Source: Sphingobacteriales bacterium (GTDB lineage Bacteria; Bacteroidota; Bacteroidia; Chitinophagales; JADIYW01). Taken from it: DNA of 64,000 bases. This document shows positions 1 to 10,057 of the stretch, piece by piece. The notes below the pieces were generated by a model, which made no database searches, was not told the origin of the DNA, and saw only the letters and a program-made list of their open reading frames with translations. The stretch spans positions 40,102 through 104,101 of the forward strand of contig CANHGL010000004.1 of the NCBI GenBank assembly GCA_947460245.1, given 5' to 3'. The position numbers and the translations under genes are program-made. The first letter of the stretch is position 1, and each line of letters starts with the position of its first letter.

Positions 1-72
1 GGTCAGTATCTCATCAAAGTAAGCGATTTGGAGACACATCAATCCGGAAGTTCCAGATTTATAAAAGGTTAA
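1..72 (+). CDS. C-terminal end of a T9SS type A sorting-domain protein (5' truncated by window)
   Basis: Frame 1 translates to GQYLIKVSDLETHQSGSSRFIKG* , typical of a T9SS type A C-terminal sorting domain (GxYxIxV...KxFIK). Confidence 0.7.
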   Translation, partial: GQYLIKVSDLETHQSGSSRFIKG

Positions 73-138
73 TCAGTATTTTAGGCACTAACAATTAAAA
101 AATATCATCTTCTTAGTTTTTGTTTGTGCAATCTATTT

Positions 139-146
139 TATCTTTG
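139..146 (+). promoter_or_regulatory. Bacteroidetes-type -7 box TATCTTTG upstream of yebC
   Basis: TATCTTTG matches TAnnTTTG; TTG about 17 nt upstream. Confidence 0.5.
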
Positions 147-181
147 TACAACATTTTTAATTCATCATTTAAGTAAATATT

Positions 182-892
182 ATGGGTCGCGCGTTTGAGT
201 ATCGAAAAGCTTCTAAATTTGCCCGTTGGGATAGAATGGCTAAGGCATTTACCAGAGCCGGAAGAGAAATTGCTATAGCTGTTAAATCCGGAGGGCCTAC
301 ACCAGATACTAATCCCAGCTTGAGAAGAGCTTTGCAAAATGCTAAAGCGGCTCAAATGCCGAAAGATAGAATTGAAGCGGCTATTAAAAGGGCTTCTTCT
401 AAAGAAGATAAAGGCTTCTCAGAAGTTGTATACGAGGCTATGGGGCCTCATGGAACTGCAATTATTATTGAATCAGCAACAGATAATCCTGTAAGAACTG
501 TAGCCAACCTAAGGGCTATACTGAATAAGAATGGCGGATCTATGGGTACACAAGGTATGCATGACTTTATCTTTGAACGTAAAGGCGTTTTTAAGATAAA
601 CGCAGCAAATGTAGATATGGATGAACTGGAATTAGAGTTAATTGATTTTGGGTTAGATAGCTTGGAAAAAAATGAGGAAGGGAATGTGTTGATTTATACT
701 AAATTCTCTGATTTCGGTTCTATGCAAAAGGCAATAGAGGACAAGAAAATTGAATTGATCAGCTCAGAATTACAGAGAATACCATCTATACATAAAGAAT
801 TAAATGAAGAACAAACAGATGAAGTGCTCGAATTAATCGACAAACTAGAGCAGGATGAAGATGTTCAGAATGTTTTTCATAATCTTGCATAG
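182..892 (+). CDS. yebC: YebC/PmpR family DNA-binding regulator / translation factor
   Basis: MGRAFEYRKASKFARWDRMAKAFTRAGREI... and GGSMGTQGMHDFIFERKGVF are YebC/TACO1 family hallmarks. Confidence 0.93.
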   Translation: MGRAFEYRKASKFARWDRMAKAFTRAGREIAIAVKSGGPTPDTNPSLRRALQNAKAAQMPKDRIEAAIKRASSKEDKGFSEVVYEAMGPHGTAIIIESATDNPVRTVANLRAILNKNGGSMGTQGMHDFIFERKGVFKINAANVDMDELELELIDFGLDSLEKNEEGNVLIYTKFSDFGSMQKAIEDKKIELISSELQRIPSIHKELNEEQTDEVLELIDKLEQDEDVQNVFHNLA

Positions 893-906
893 TACCAACA
901 ATTACC

Positions 907-1893
907 ATGACACCAGAAATTAAAAAAATATATGAGGCACACCTAGCCTTCGAATTAGCCTATTTCCAGAAAAAAAACTTAAAGGCTGTTATTAAAGAAG
1001 AAGTTGAAGCTACTTTTATTTGGCTGGAAGGTGTTAAACTAAAAGATATATCTTCCCCTGAATCTATTAAGTCTTTTTTAAAACGCAATATTGAAGCAAA
1101 AAGCTTAACAGCTGAACAAAAGGCTTATATAAATTCTATTGCACTCACTTTTCACAAGGAAGCAATAGTATCAGATTATACAGTTTCTGATTATATATTC
1201 AAAGAACGCTATCATGAAATCGTTGAGGAATTGATTAGTCGAAAGGAATGGAGAGATCAGTTTATAGAAAACACAGTAAAGAATCCTTTGTACGGACAAA
1301 TTATTGCCGATACCTTATATGATGGCTTAAAGGCTTTTGCTTCCCAAGGTGGTCCGGCCAAAGACTCAGTAGGGGGGTCCCTGTTTAATCTTGGGAAAGG
1401 CATCTTAGGTGCTGCATTGTCCGGAGTTTCTGAAACTTTTGATAAAAATATCAAGCGATTTATTGCCGAAAATTTATCTAAAACATTGAAGCAAAGTGAA
1501 CAGCACCTTAAAGACAGATTTAATGATGAGAATTTGCTGACTTCTTCTAAAAAGATATGGAACAAGATAGAAGATATTAAAATCAGCAGTATTGCAAAAA
1601 AGATTAAAAAGAAGGATGTTGAGTATATTATAGAAATGAGTGAAAAGCTTGTAGCCGATCTACTAAGTAATGAAGCGGTTCGTGCCATCAGTGATATAGC
1701 TATTGATCATTTCTTTACTTACCATATGAACAGCACTATTACAGAGATATTAGAAGATAATTCGATTACTAAGGAAATTGTTATTAGGGAACTTGAAGAA
1801 TTCCTTATTCCGGTAATAGATAAAGCAAACAAGGATGGGTACCTGAAAGCAAGGCTGGATGCCCACCTGTTGAAATTCTACAGCACGCTTTAG
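907..1893 (+). CDS. hypothetical protein (328 aa)
   Basis: Long ORF 14 bp downstream of yebC; family not recognised. Confidence 0.75.
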   Translation: MTPEIKKIYEAHLAFELAYFQKKNLKAVIKEEVEATFIWLEGVKLKDISSPESIKSFLKRNIEAKSLTAEQKAYINSIALTFHKEAIVSDYTVSDYIFKERYHEIVEELISRKEWRDQFIENTVKNPLYGQIIADTLYDGLKAFASQGGPAKDSVGGSLFNLGKGILGAALSGVSETFDKNIKRFIAENLSKTLKQSEQHLKDRFNDENLLTSSKKIWNKIEDIKISSIAKKIKKKDVEYIIEMSEKLVADLLSNEAVRAISDIAIDHFFTYHMNSTITEILEDNSITKEIVIRELEEFLIPVIDKANKDGYLKARLDAHLLKFYSTL

Positions 1894-1896
1894 TTG

Positions 1897-2283
1897 CTAA
1901 ATATAATCCCAATGCTGAGTAAGCGGGCAGGTAAGCAGTGCAATAAATAAAGCTATTAGAAGAAACAGCAGGTTAATAATGATAAACATATGCTCTGCTC
2001 TTTTGTAATGAGTATACATAGCTCCACCCATTACTATGGCTATACCAAAAGCGGAAATAGAGGTAAGATAATATCCGTGTCCTAATAGTTTAGGTACAAC
2101 TAAACATAGGGCTAATACTACTTCAATAATCCCTATAATTTTCACTTCGAGGTCTGAAAAACCCTCAGCCCATTTTCCGGAACTGGTGATAACTTTTTCT
2201 CTATTTTGCAGAACCTTCATTAAGCCAGAGGCTAAAAACACAAAAGTGAGTATGCCTTTTAGGATCCATAATACAGTAATCAT
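1897..2283 (-). CDS. DoxX-like membrane protein
   Basis: Four TM-like segments; ILKGILTFVFLASGLMKVL...EVVLALCLVVPKLLG pattern. Confidence 0.7.
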   Translation of the reverse strand: MITVLWILKGILTFVFLASGLMKVLQNREKVITSSGKWAEGFSDLEVKIIGIIEVVLALCLVVPKLLGHGYYLTSISAFGIAIVMGGAMYTHYKRAEHMFIIINLLFLLIALFIALLTCPLTQHWDYI

Positions 2284-2366
2284 AGTTCTTTCTTTATATA
2301 TTTAAATTTAGTCCAAATTTTTGTATAGTTCCAATTTATAATGTTTTTATGGGGATTTTTTTACCA

Positions 2367-4001
<1,635 letters not shown>

Positions 4002-4065
4002 TTATTTCAATTCCGGGCTATAATGGATTTGATATTTTTTAAAATAGCTAAAACTTAATATCAGA

Positions 4066-4677
4066 TTAGGGTTGTTTATCCCTGATTTTAAATTCATGTT
4101 TCTTGTTACCCACATTATATCGGAAGAAAAGGGCATCTTTTTCCGTGTTGCTTACTTCATAGGCAAAGAGTTTAGCTCTATAAAACTCTTTAGAAGGCAT
4201 ATTGTCTTTATGAAAATTTTGTATATAGGAGCTATCTAGCGCTGATGAATCTGTCTGTAAAGAGTACATATTTAAAGCAAAACTTACGTTGCTAAACAAA
4301 TACGAGGAATCTGAGGTGCTAAGCTTGCAATTCTTTGTAAATGTTGCTATATCAAAAGGGGTTTCTGATTTGTTTTCGATACCCAAATCTATGATATAAT
4401 AGGTGAATCCATCTCCAATGCCCGGACCTTCTTCTTTTATCTGGTAGGTAATTACATTAAATAGTGTAATAAGAATATTATCTGTTTGCTGTTGGTAAAG
4501 GTGCTTGTCTTTATAGGCATTTTTGATTTTATGGGCGTAGCGTTGTGCCTCTAACTGTTCATCGGTCATACCTTCTTGTAAATCAATCCTATTGTTGTTG
4601 TTGTTCTGAAATAGGTTGCAAGCATTAAATAATGAAATCAGCAATAGAAGAGTTACAAAATTTAGGAATCTTTTCAT
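4066..4677 (-). CDS. hypothetical lipoprotein
   Basis: Signal peptide with lipobox-like LFNAC; poly-Asn tract after the Cys. Confidence 0.65.
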   Translation of the reverse strand: MKRFLNFVTLLLLISLFNACNLFQNNNNNRIDLQEGMTDEQLEAQRYAHKIKNAYKDKHLYQQQTDNILITLFNVITYQIKEEGPGIGDGFTYYIIDLGIENKSETPFDIATFTKNCKLSTSDSSYLFSNVSFALNMYSLQTDSSALDSSYIQNFHKDNMPSKEFYRAKLFAYEVSNTEKDALFFRYNVGNKKHEFKIRDKQP

Positions 4678-4705
4678 GTTCTCAATGAATTTTTCAGATG
4701 CTATT

Positions 4706-5905
4706 TTAATCTAGTGTGTTAGACATATTTTCTTCATTTCCACTTTCACTTTTTGGTTTACGTCTGGAGCCTTCATACATTTCATAGATACAGAATAAGC
4801 AATCCAGTTTTCCATTTACCACCGGGTATTTTCTTAAGGGCTTCAACCCAATATTTTTCATACTTTCAAAATTACTGGAAATCATACAACAGGTATAGTC
4901 TGTAAAGTGCTGTTTAAAGGCATCTCCAATATGTTTATATAATAGATCTATTTCATGTGTTTGCAGTCGCTCACCATAAGGAGGATTTATCACTAGAGTA
5001 CCCTTTCCCATCGGAGGAATCATCTTTTGAATGCTTGTTTCCCGAATCTCAATCAGATGGGATAATCCGGCTTTACGGATATTGGCCTGAGCGGTAAAAA
5101 TTGCTTTTTTATTATTGTCAGACCCAATAATTTTGTACGGGAAGTCTTTGATTTGGTATTCTAAAACTGTACAAATATCGTTGTATAACACCTTGTCGTA
5201 ATTCTTCCAGTTTTTGAAACAAAAATAAGCTCTGTCTAAATTAGGAGCTTTGTGAATTGCCATACTTGCAGCTTCCATTACAATTGTTCCACTACCGCAC
5301 ATAGCATCTACAAAGTGAGACTGTTTGTCCCATTTACTGAGATAGATTAGTCCGGCTGCAAGAACTTCATTAATAGGTGCAATTGTTTGTTCAATACGGT
5401 TCCCTCTTTGGTGTAAAGAGGTTCCGGAGCTATCAAGTGATATCGTTACTCTATCTCTGTTAATATGTAAGTTAAAAAGAATATCTGGTTCCTTCGGGTT
5501 GACGTTGGGGCGCTTATCATCGCAAAACTTTCTGAACCTGTCACATATAGCATCTTTTAATTTTAGAGAAGCAAACTGTGTGTGTGTGAAAAATTCTGAC
5601 TGAATGGTGAAGTCTATGGCAAAACTTTGGTCTACATCAAAATAGTCTTCCCATGGAATTCGTATAGCAAAACCATACAAATCTTCCGGCGAGGAGGATT
5701 CAAATTCAAAAAGTGGAACTAATACTTTGAGACAGGTCCTTAATTCTAAATTACATCTGTATAGCAGCTCCTTGTCGTAATCACATACTACGGCACGCTT
5801 GATGATTTCTATGTTTTTTGCATTTAACCCATCGAGTTCTTCGGCGAGTACTGCCTCAAGACCTTGGAAGGTTTTACAGATGAGCTTTGTTTCGAATACA
5901 TTCAC
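4706..5905 (-). CDS. THUMP domain class I SAM-dependent RNA methyltransferase (RlmL-like)
   Basis: N-terminal THUMP-like region, DAMCGSGTIVMEAA and NPPYGERL motifs. Confidence 0.9.
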   Translation of the reverse strand: MNVFETKLICKTFQGLEAVLAEELDGLNAKNIEIIKRAVVCDYDKELLYRCNLELRTCLKVLVPLFEFESSSPEDLYGFAIRIPWEDYFDVDQSFAIDFTIQSEFFTHTQFASLKLKDAICDRFRKFCDDKRPNVNPKEPDILFNLHINRDRVTISLDSSGTSLHQRGNRIEQTIAPINEVLAAGLIYLSKWDKQSHFVDAMCGSGTIVMEAASMAIHKAPNLDRAYFCFKNWKNYDKVLYNDICTVLEYQIKDFPYKIIGSDNNKKAIFTAQANIRKAGLSHLIEIRETSIQKMIPPMGKGTLVINPPYGERLQTHEIDLLYKHIGDAFKQHFTDYTCCMISSNFESMKNIGLKPLRKYPVVNGKLDCLFCIYEMYEGSRRKPKSESGNEENMSNTLD

Positions 5906-5984
5906 CCTTCAAAAATACATTTATAAGCCCATTTTTTCATTTATCTCTTCATACATTTAGTATCTTAGTTTCTAATTAAAGCAT

Positions 5985-6794
5985 ATGGATAATCAGTTTT
6001 TTAATAAATACGGTCCCTGGGCAATTGTGACAGGTGCATCGAGCGGAATAGGTGTGGAGTTTGCCCATCAATTGGCAGCGAAAGGGTTGAATCTGATACT
6101 GGTAGCCAGAAGAAAGAACTTGCTTGAAGAGGTCTCGTCCGATCTCATAGCAAAGTATAATATTGAGTGTAAAATCCTGGAGGCTGATCTAACTGTAGAT
6201 GGGTTTTTTAATGAAGTGCTTTTAGCTTCGAATGGATTGGATGTTGGTTTATTGGTAAATAATGCAGGGATGAATTGTGAAGGTGATTTTTATCGTGGAA
6301 GTTTAGACAGGAACCTGAATATGATTCAGCTGAATGTGAAAGCTCCATTTGTTTTGGCTTATGAGTACGGGAAGCAATTTTCAAAGAAGGGAAAAGGCGG
6401 TATTATTTTTACATCTTCCATTAGTGGATTTAACGCTCATCCTTATTTATCTCATTATGCGGCAACAAAGGCATATATATTATCGTTAGCTGAGAGTATG
6501 AATTATGAGTTCAAGGATAAGAATATTGATGTTTTGGCATTATGTCCTGGTATGACTAAATCAGAGATGACAAAGGGGTTAAAAGAAGGACCTATGCTTA
6601 TGGCAGCAGCTCCAGTAGTAAAAGCAGCCCTAGATAATTTAGGTAAAAAAGCATATGAAGTTCCGGGATGGATTAATAAGGCCCAGGTGTTTTTAAATAC
6701 AAGGATTCTAAATAGAAATGGCGCGAGAAATCTTTCGGGTGCAATCTTAAAAAAATTCCTTCCTGGTGTTAATAGAAAAAAGAAAAATTCCTAA
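5985..6794 (+). CDS. SDR family NAD(P)-dependent oxidoreductase
   Basis: TGASSGIG, NNAG, YxxxK (YAATK). Confidence 0.9.
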   Translation: MDNQFFNKYGPWAIVTGASSGIGVEFAHQLAAKGLNLILVARRKNLLEEVSSDLIAKYNIECKILEADLTVDGFFNEVLLASNGLDVGLLVNNAGMNCEGDFYRGSLDRNLNMIQLNVKAPFVLAYEYGKQFSKKGKGGIIFTSSISGFNAHPYLSHYAATKAYILSLAESMNYEFKDKNIDVLALCPGMTKSEMTKGLKEGPMLMAAAPVVKAALDNLGKKAYEVPGWINKAQVFLNTRILNRNGARNLSGAILKKFLPGVNRKKKNS

Positions 6795-7399
6795 TGATTA
6801 CATTTCTCCTTATAGGTATCACCGTAGTTGTAAGTTTGTTGGCTTTCTCCAATGAAGATATACAGCGCAAACTTATATTCAACCCTTTTGTAATAGATAA
6901 GCGGAAAGAATACTTTCGATTTATTACGTCAGGTTTTATACATGCAGACTGGATGCATCTGGCATTCAATATGTATGCATTGTATTTATTTGGACGTGTT
7001 GTTGAACAATCCTTTATTCAAATCTTTCAAAATCTAGGAGCAATACTCTTTGTGGTATTATATTTTTCTGCATTAATAATGAGCGCTACATTTTCGTTTT
7101 ACAAGCACAAGGAAAATCCTGGATATAATGCATTAGGTGCTTCCGGAGCTGTCTCGGCAATTTTATTTGCTAGTATAATTCTCTTCCCGGGTCAGCGTCT
7201 GATGATTTTCCCAATACCGTTTTTCATTCCGTCTTATATAGTCGGACCATTATATTTATTGTACTCCTACTACATGGGAAGAAGAGGTTTGGATAATGTT
7301 GGCCATGATGCTCATTTTTTTGGTGCCCTTTGGGGGGCTTTATTTGTTTTACTCTTGTGGCACGATGCCTGGAAGAATTTTATTTCACAGTTATTTTAA
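6794..7399 (+). CDS. rhomboid family intramembrane serine protease
   Basis: HLAFNMYALYLFG, GASGAVSA catalytic Ser motif, late GHDAHFFGALWG His. Confidence 0.9.
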   Translation: MITFLLIGITVVVSLLAFSNEDIQRKLIFNPFVIDKRKEYFRFITSGFIHADWMHLAFNMYALYLFGRVVEQSFIQIFQNLGAILFVVLYFSALIMSATFSFYKHKENPGYNALGASGAVSAILFASIILFPGQRLMIFPIPFFIPSYIVGPLYLLYSYYMGRRGLDNVGHDAHFFGALWGALFVLLLWHDAWKNFISQLF

Positions 7400-7408
7400 G
7401 ATTTTTAC

Positions 7409-8455
7409 ATGGAGACCGTTAAAAGTTTTATTGATTTAAGAAGCGATACCGTTACGCACCCTAATGAGGGCATGAAGCAAGCAATGTTCGCTGCCAAGGT
7501 TGGAGATGATGTTTTTGGTGAAGATCCTTCAATCAATGAATTGGAAGCAAGGTGCGCTGCTATTTTTGGGCATGAAGCAGCCTTATTTTGTGCAAGTGGT
7601 ACTATGGCAAATCAGATTGCCATAAAGACGCACACACAACCAATGGATGAAATTATTCTGGATAAAACTGCTCATATTTATTATTACGAAACTGCAGGGT
7701 ATGCATTCCATTCCGGAGTTTCTGTGAAATTAGTAGATGGCAACAGAGGGATTATTACTGCAGCTCAAGTGGTTGAGAATATTCAACCGGATTTCGACTG
7801 GCTTCCTAAAACAAGTTTAGTTTGCCTGGAGAATACCGCTAATAAAGGAGGAGGAAGTTGTTATGAGCTTTCTTCTATCATAGAGATTAAATCAGTGTGT
7901 GATAAGCACGGACTAAAACTACATATGGATGGTGCTCGTCTGTTTAATGCAATTGTAGCAAAGCAGTATACGACTCTAGAGGTAGGGAGTTTATTAGATT
8001 CCATTTCTCTTTGTTTTTCTAAAGGATTGGGCGCTCCGGTTGGAAGTGTGCTTATTGGTAACAGAGCATTTATTCGTAAGGCGAGAAGGGTACGTAAAGC
8101 TTTTGGAGGCGGTATGCGTCAAGCGGGATTTCTTGCGGCAGCTTGTATGTATGCATTGGATAATAATATTCAGCGGCTAGCTCAGGATCATACTCATGCT
8201 CAGCAAATTGCTGATACCTTATCGAAGTTGACCTGGGTAGAAGCTATACTGCCTCCCGAAACCAATATCTTAATCTTTGAAATAAAGGAATCTGAAACAT
8301 CTGTAGATGAAGTACTTCTCTTTCTTAAGAATAATAATATTTTAGCCACTCAGTTTGGCAAACATCAGATTAGAATGGTTACCCATTTGGATGTTTCCGG
8401 GTATAGTATAGATAAGGTTTGTTCCGTTTTAACATCGTTCCAACAGCTTATGTAG
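7409..8455 (+). CDS. low-specificity L-threonine aldolase / GntG family PLP-dependent aldolase
   Basis: DLRSDTVTHPNEGMKQAM, DGARLFNA, CFSKGLGAPVGS. Confidence 0.92.
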   Translation: METVKSFIDLRSDTVTHPNEGMKQAMFAAKVGDDVFGEDPSINELEARCAAIFGHEAALFCASGTMANQIAIKTHTQPMDEIILDKTAHIYYYETAGYAFHSGVSVKLVDGNRGIITAAQVVENIQPDFDWLPKTSLVCLENTANKGGGSCYELSSIIEIKSVCDKHGLKLHMDGARLFNAIVAKQYTTLEVGSLLDSISLCFSKGLGAPVGSVLIGNRAFIRKARRVRKAFGGGMRQAGFLAAACMYALDNNIQRLAQDHTHAQQIADTLSKLTWVEAILPPETNILIFEIKESETSVDEVLLFLKNNNILATQFGKHQIRMVTHLDVSGYSIDKVCSVLTSFQQLM

Positions 8456-8513
8456 TACTTTCCACTACTTTTTTTTCATAAATCACACTATTTCAGACAT
8501 AAGTAACGAAGCC

Positions 8514-8521
8514 TATCTTTG
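8514..8521 (+). promoter_or_regulatory. -7 box TATCTTTG in repeat copy 1
   Basis: Exact TAnnTTTG match. Confidence 0.5.
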
Positions 8522-8527
8522 TTATAA

Positions 8528-8633
8528 GAAATTCATAAAAACCCCAACGGATCTGGAAAATGGAAATATAGAAACCCCCTTGAACATTTTCTACTTACAA
8601 AAAAAAACAGCACCAATGAGGTGCTGTTTTTTT
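8528..8633 (+). ncRNA. candidate small RNA, copy 1
   Basis: Starts ~7 nt after the -7 box, no ORF, internal stem TGGAAAATG/CATTTTCTA, ends in AACAGCACC-aatga-GGTGCTGTT-T(n) terminator. Confidence 0.4.
8606..8633 (+). terminator. intrinsic terminator (copy 1)
   Basis: AACAGCACC aatga GGTGCTGTT followed by T-run. Confidence 0.8.
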
Positions 8634-8751
8634 GTTCCGGAAGAATAATTAAAGATGAGATATATATTCAGGAAGTTCCAACAGCTTATGTAGTACTTTC
8701 TACTACTTTTTTTTCATAAATCACACTATTTCAGACATAAGTAACGAAGCC

Positions 8752-8759
8752 TATCTTTG
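8752..8759 (+). promoter_or_regulatory. -7 box TATCTTTG in repeat copy 2
   Basis: Exact TAnnTTTG match, same relative position as in copy 1. Confidence 0.5.
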
Positions 8760-8765
8760 TTATAA

Positions 8766-8868
8766 GAAATTCATAAAAACCCCAAACGGATCTGGAAAAT
8801 AGAAATATAGAAACCCCCTTGAACATTTTCTACTTTCAAAAAAAAGCACCTTGTTGGTGCTTTTTTTT
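8766..8868 (+). ncRNA. candidate small RNA, copy 2
   Basis: Paralogue of copy 1; ends in AGCACC-ttgtt-GGTGCT-T(n) terminator. Confidence 0.4.
8838..8868 (+). terminator. intrinsic terminator (copy 2), probably bidirectional with the convergent subunit III gene
   Basis: A-run + GCACC ttgtt GGTGC + T-run, near-symmetric. Confidence 0.8.
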
Positions 8869-9490
8869 ATCCAAGAAGTATAAAGAAAAATAATAGATAT
8901 ATCCAGGTAATGCCTAAAAAATGCCAAAAAATAGAAAACAATCGAAGCTGTGATTGTATTATGGGGTCTGTAAAGTAAACAACTGATGTAGCATAGTCTT
9001 TTAGTAAGGGATGACTTTTTGATAAAAAGAATACAAGAAAAACCATTGCTCCTAGTACGTGTATAGCATGAATCCCTGATATCACATAAAGATAGCTTGA
9101 GGAGTGATGGGAGAGGGTGTATCCGGAATTATATAATGCCAGCCATCCAGTAACCTGACCGACCATAAATAAAATGCCCAATCCTAGAATAAGTAGCAAG
9201 GCTGATTTATATTGATTAAATCTATCTTCGGTATAATAAAGCTGAGATAATACTAAAGTTAAGCTACTACCCATAAGTACAAGCGTGTTCCAATAAAATA
9301 AAACGGGAAGCCTTACAGGCGCTTGCTGGTTTTTTATACTGCTAAAAAAATATAAAATGGTTAGTCCAATAAACATAATGGATATCCCACTAATACTGAA
9401 GTATAGCAACCATTTATAGTTTCTGTATTTCTTTTGGATAATACCCTCGTATATTTTTGTCTCATCTCTGGTTTGTAGCTTACCTTCCAT
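8867..9490 (-). CDS. cytochrome c oxidase subunit III-like (heme-copper oxidase subunit III) protein
   Basis: SGIHAIHVLGAMVFLVFF and FWHFLGITWIYLLFFF. Confidence 0.85.
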   Translation of the reverse strand: MEGKLQTRDETKIYEGIIQKKYRNYKWLLYFSISGISIMFIGLTILYFFSSIKNQQAPVRLPVLFYWNTLVLMGSSLTLVLSQLYYTEDRFNQYKSALLLILGLGILFMVGQVTGWLALYNSGYTLSHHSSSYLYVISGIHAIHVLGAMVFLVFFLSKSHPLLKDYATSVVYFTDPIIQSQLRLFSIFWHFLGITWIYLLFFFILLG

Positions 9491-9537
9491 AACTTATAGA
9501 CGAATTAGTACTCAAAATGTTTTTGGAATATTGAATT

Positions 9538-9954
9538 TTATTCATTGCAAGTAGCACAAATACCGTCTATAAGTAGATTTGCATTTTCCATTTTGTATTT
9601 TTTTGGCAACTGTAGTTTTGGTATTTCCAATGTATGCAAGCATTCAATTTTCTCACATTGCTTACATTTAAAGTGCACATGATGGTCATCGTGTGTGTGT
9701 GCCGTACCTTCATGATGGCATAGCGCATACTTTGCAACTCCGGAATCATCTGGAATTTTATGTAATAGCCCATTTTCTAAAAAGGAGCTCAGTGTTCTGT
9801 AAATGGTAACGCGATCAAATTTCTTATCATACTTAGCTTCCAGGTCTGCATGTGTGAGTGCTTTTTTGTGTGTCTGGAATAAGCTGAGTATTTCCACTCT
9901 TACTTTAGTAATGCGTAAGTTATGGTGTTTCAGGGTGTTATTTATTAGATTCAT
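9538..9954 (-). CDS. Fur family transcriptional regulator (Zur/Fur-like); start set to the internal Met
   Basis: HHNLRITKVRVEILSLF winged helix; DRVTIYRTLSSF; CKQCEKIECL and CATC zinc-site cysteines. Track ORF extends to 10011 but the internal ATG at 9954 fits family length. Confidence 0.85.
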   Translation of the reverse strand: MNLINNTLKHHNLRITKVRVEILSLFQTHKKALTHADLEAKYDKKFDRVTIYRTLSSFLENGLLHKIPDDSGVAKYALCHHEGTAHTHDDHHVHFKCKQCEKIECLHTLEIPKLQLPKKYKMENANLLIDGICATCNE

Positions 9955-9970
9955 GAGGATGGATTTACAA

Positions 9971-9987
9971 TTGCAATTATGTTGCAA
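9971..9987. promoter_or_regulatory. candidate Fur/Zur-type operator TTGCAA-N5-TTGCAA
   Basis: TTGCAATTATGTTGCAA, symmetric 17-mer in the intergenic region between the divergent Fur-family and MerC-domain genes. Confidence 0.45.
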
Positions 9988-10057
9988 AAATACCGTATAT
10001 TTGAACTTCAAGAGTTGTTAAAACAATTGTTTTAGCTCCTGCCAAAATAAACAAAAA

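Larger units (their letters stand above)
8437..8633 (+). repeat. Tandem duplication copy 1 (last bases of the threonine aldolase gene + intergenic promoter-like box + terminator)
   Basis: gttccaacagcttatgtagtactttccactac...gaacattttctactt matches copy 2 with few substitutions and a 1-nt indel. Confidence 0.95.
8675..8868 (+). repeat. Tandem duplication copy 2
   Basis: gttccaacagcttatgtagtactttctactac...gaacattttctacttt; offset 238 bp from copy 1. Confidence 0.95.

Noticed and set aside
113-355. 80-aa minus-strand ORF overlapping the yebC start
   Set aside because: Overlaps the yebC promoter and N-terminus; no support
1257-1688. 143-aa minus-strand ORF antisense to the hypothetical gene
   Set aside because: Lies fully opposite a better ORF; composition (Ser/Ile/Phe-rich) is typical of a shadow frame
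4591-4605. (GTT)n microsatellite encoding NNNNN as a possible phase-variation tract
   Set aside because: Trinucleotide unit keeps frame and the tract is short; length changes would not switch the gene off
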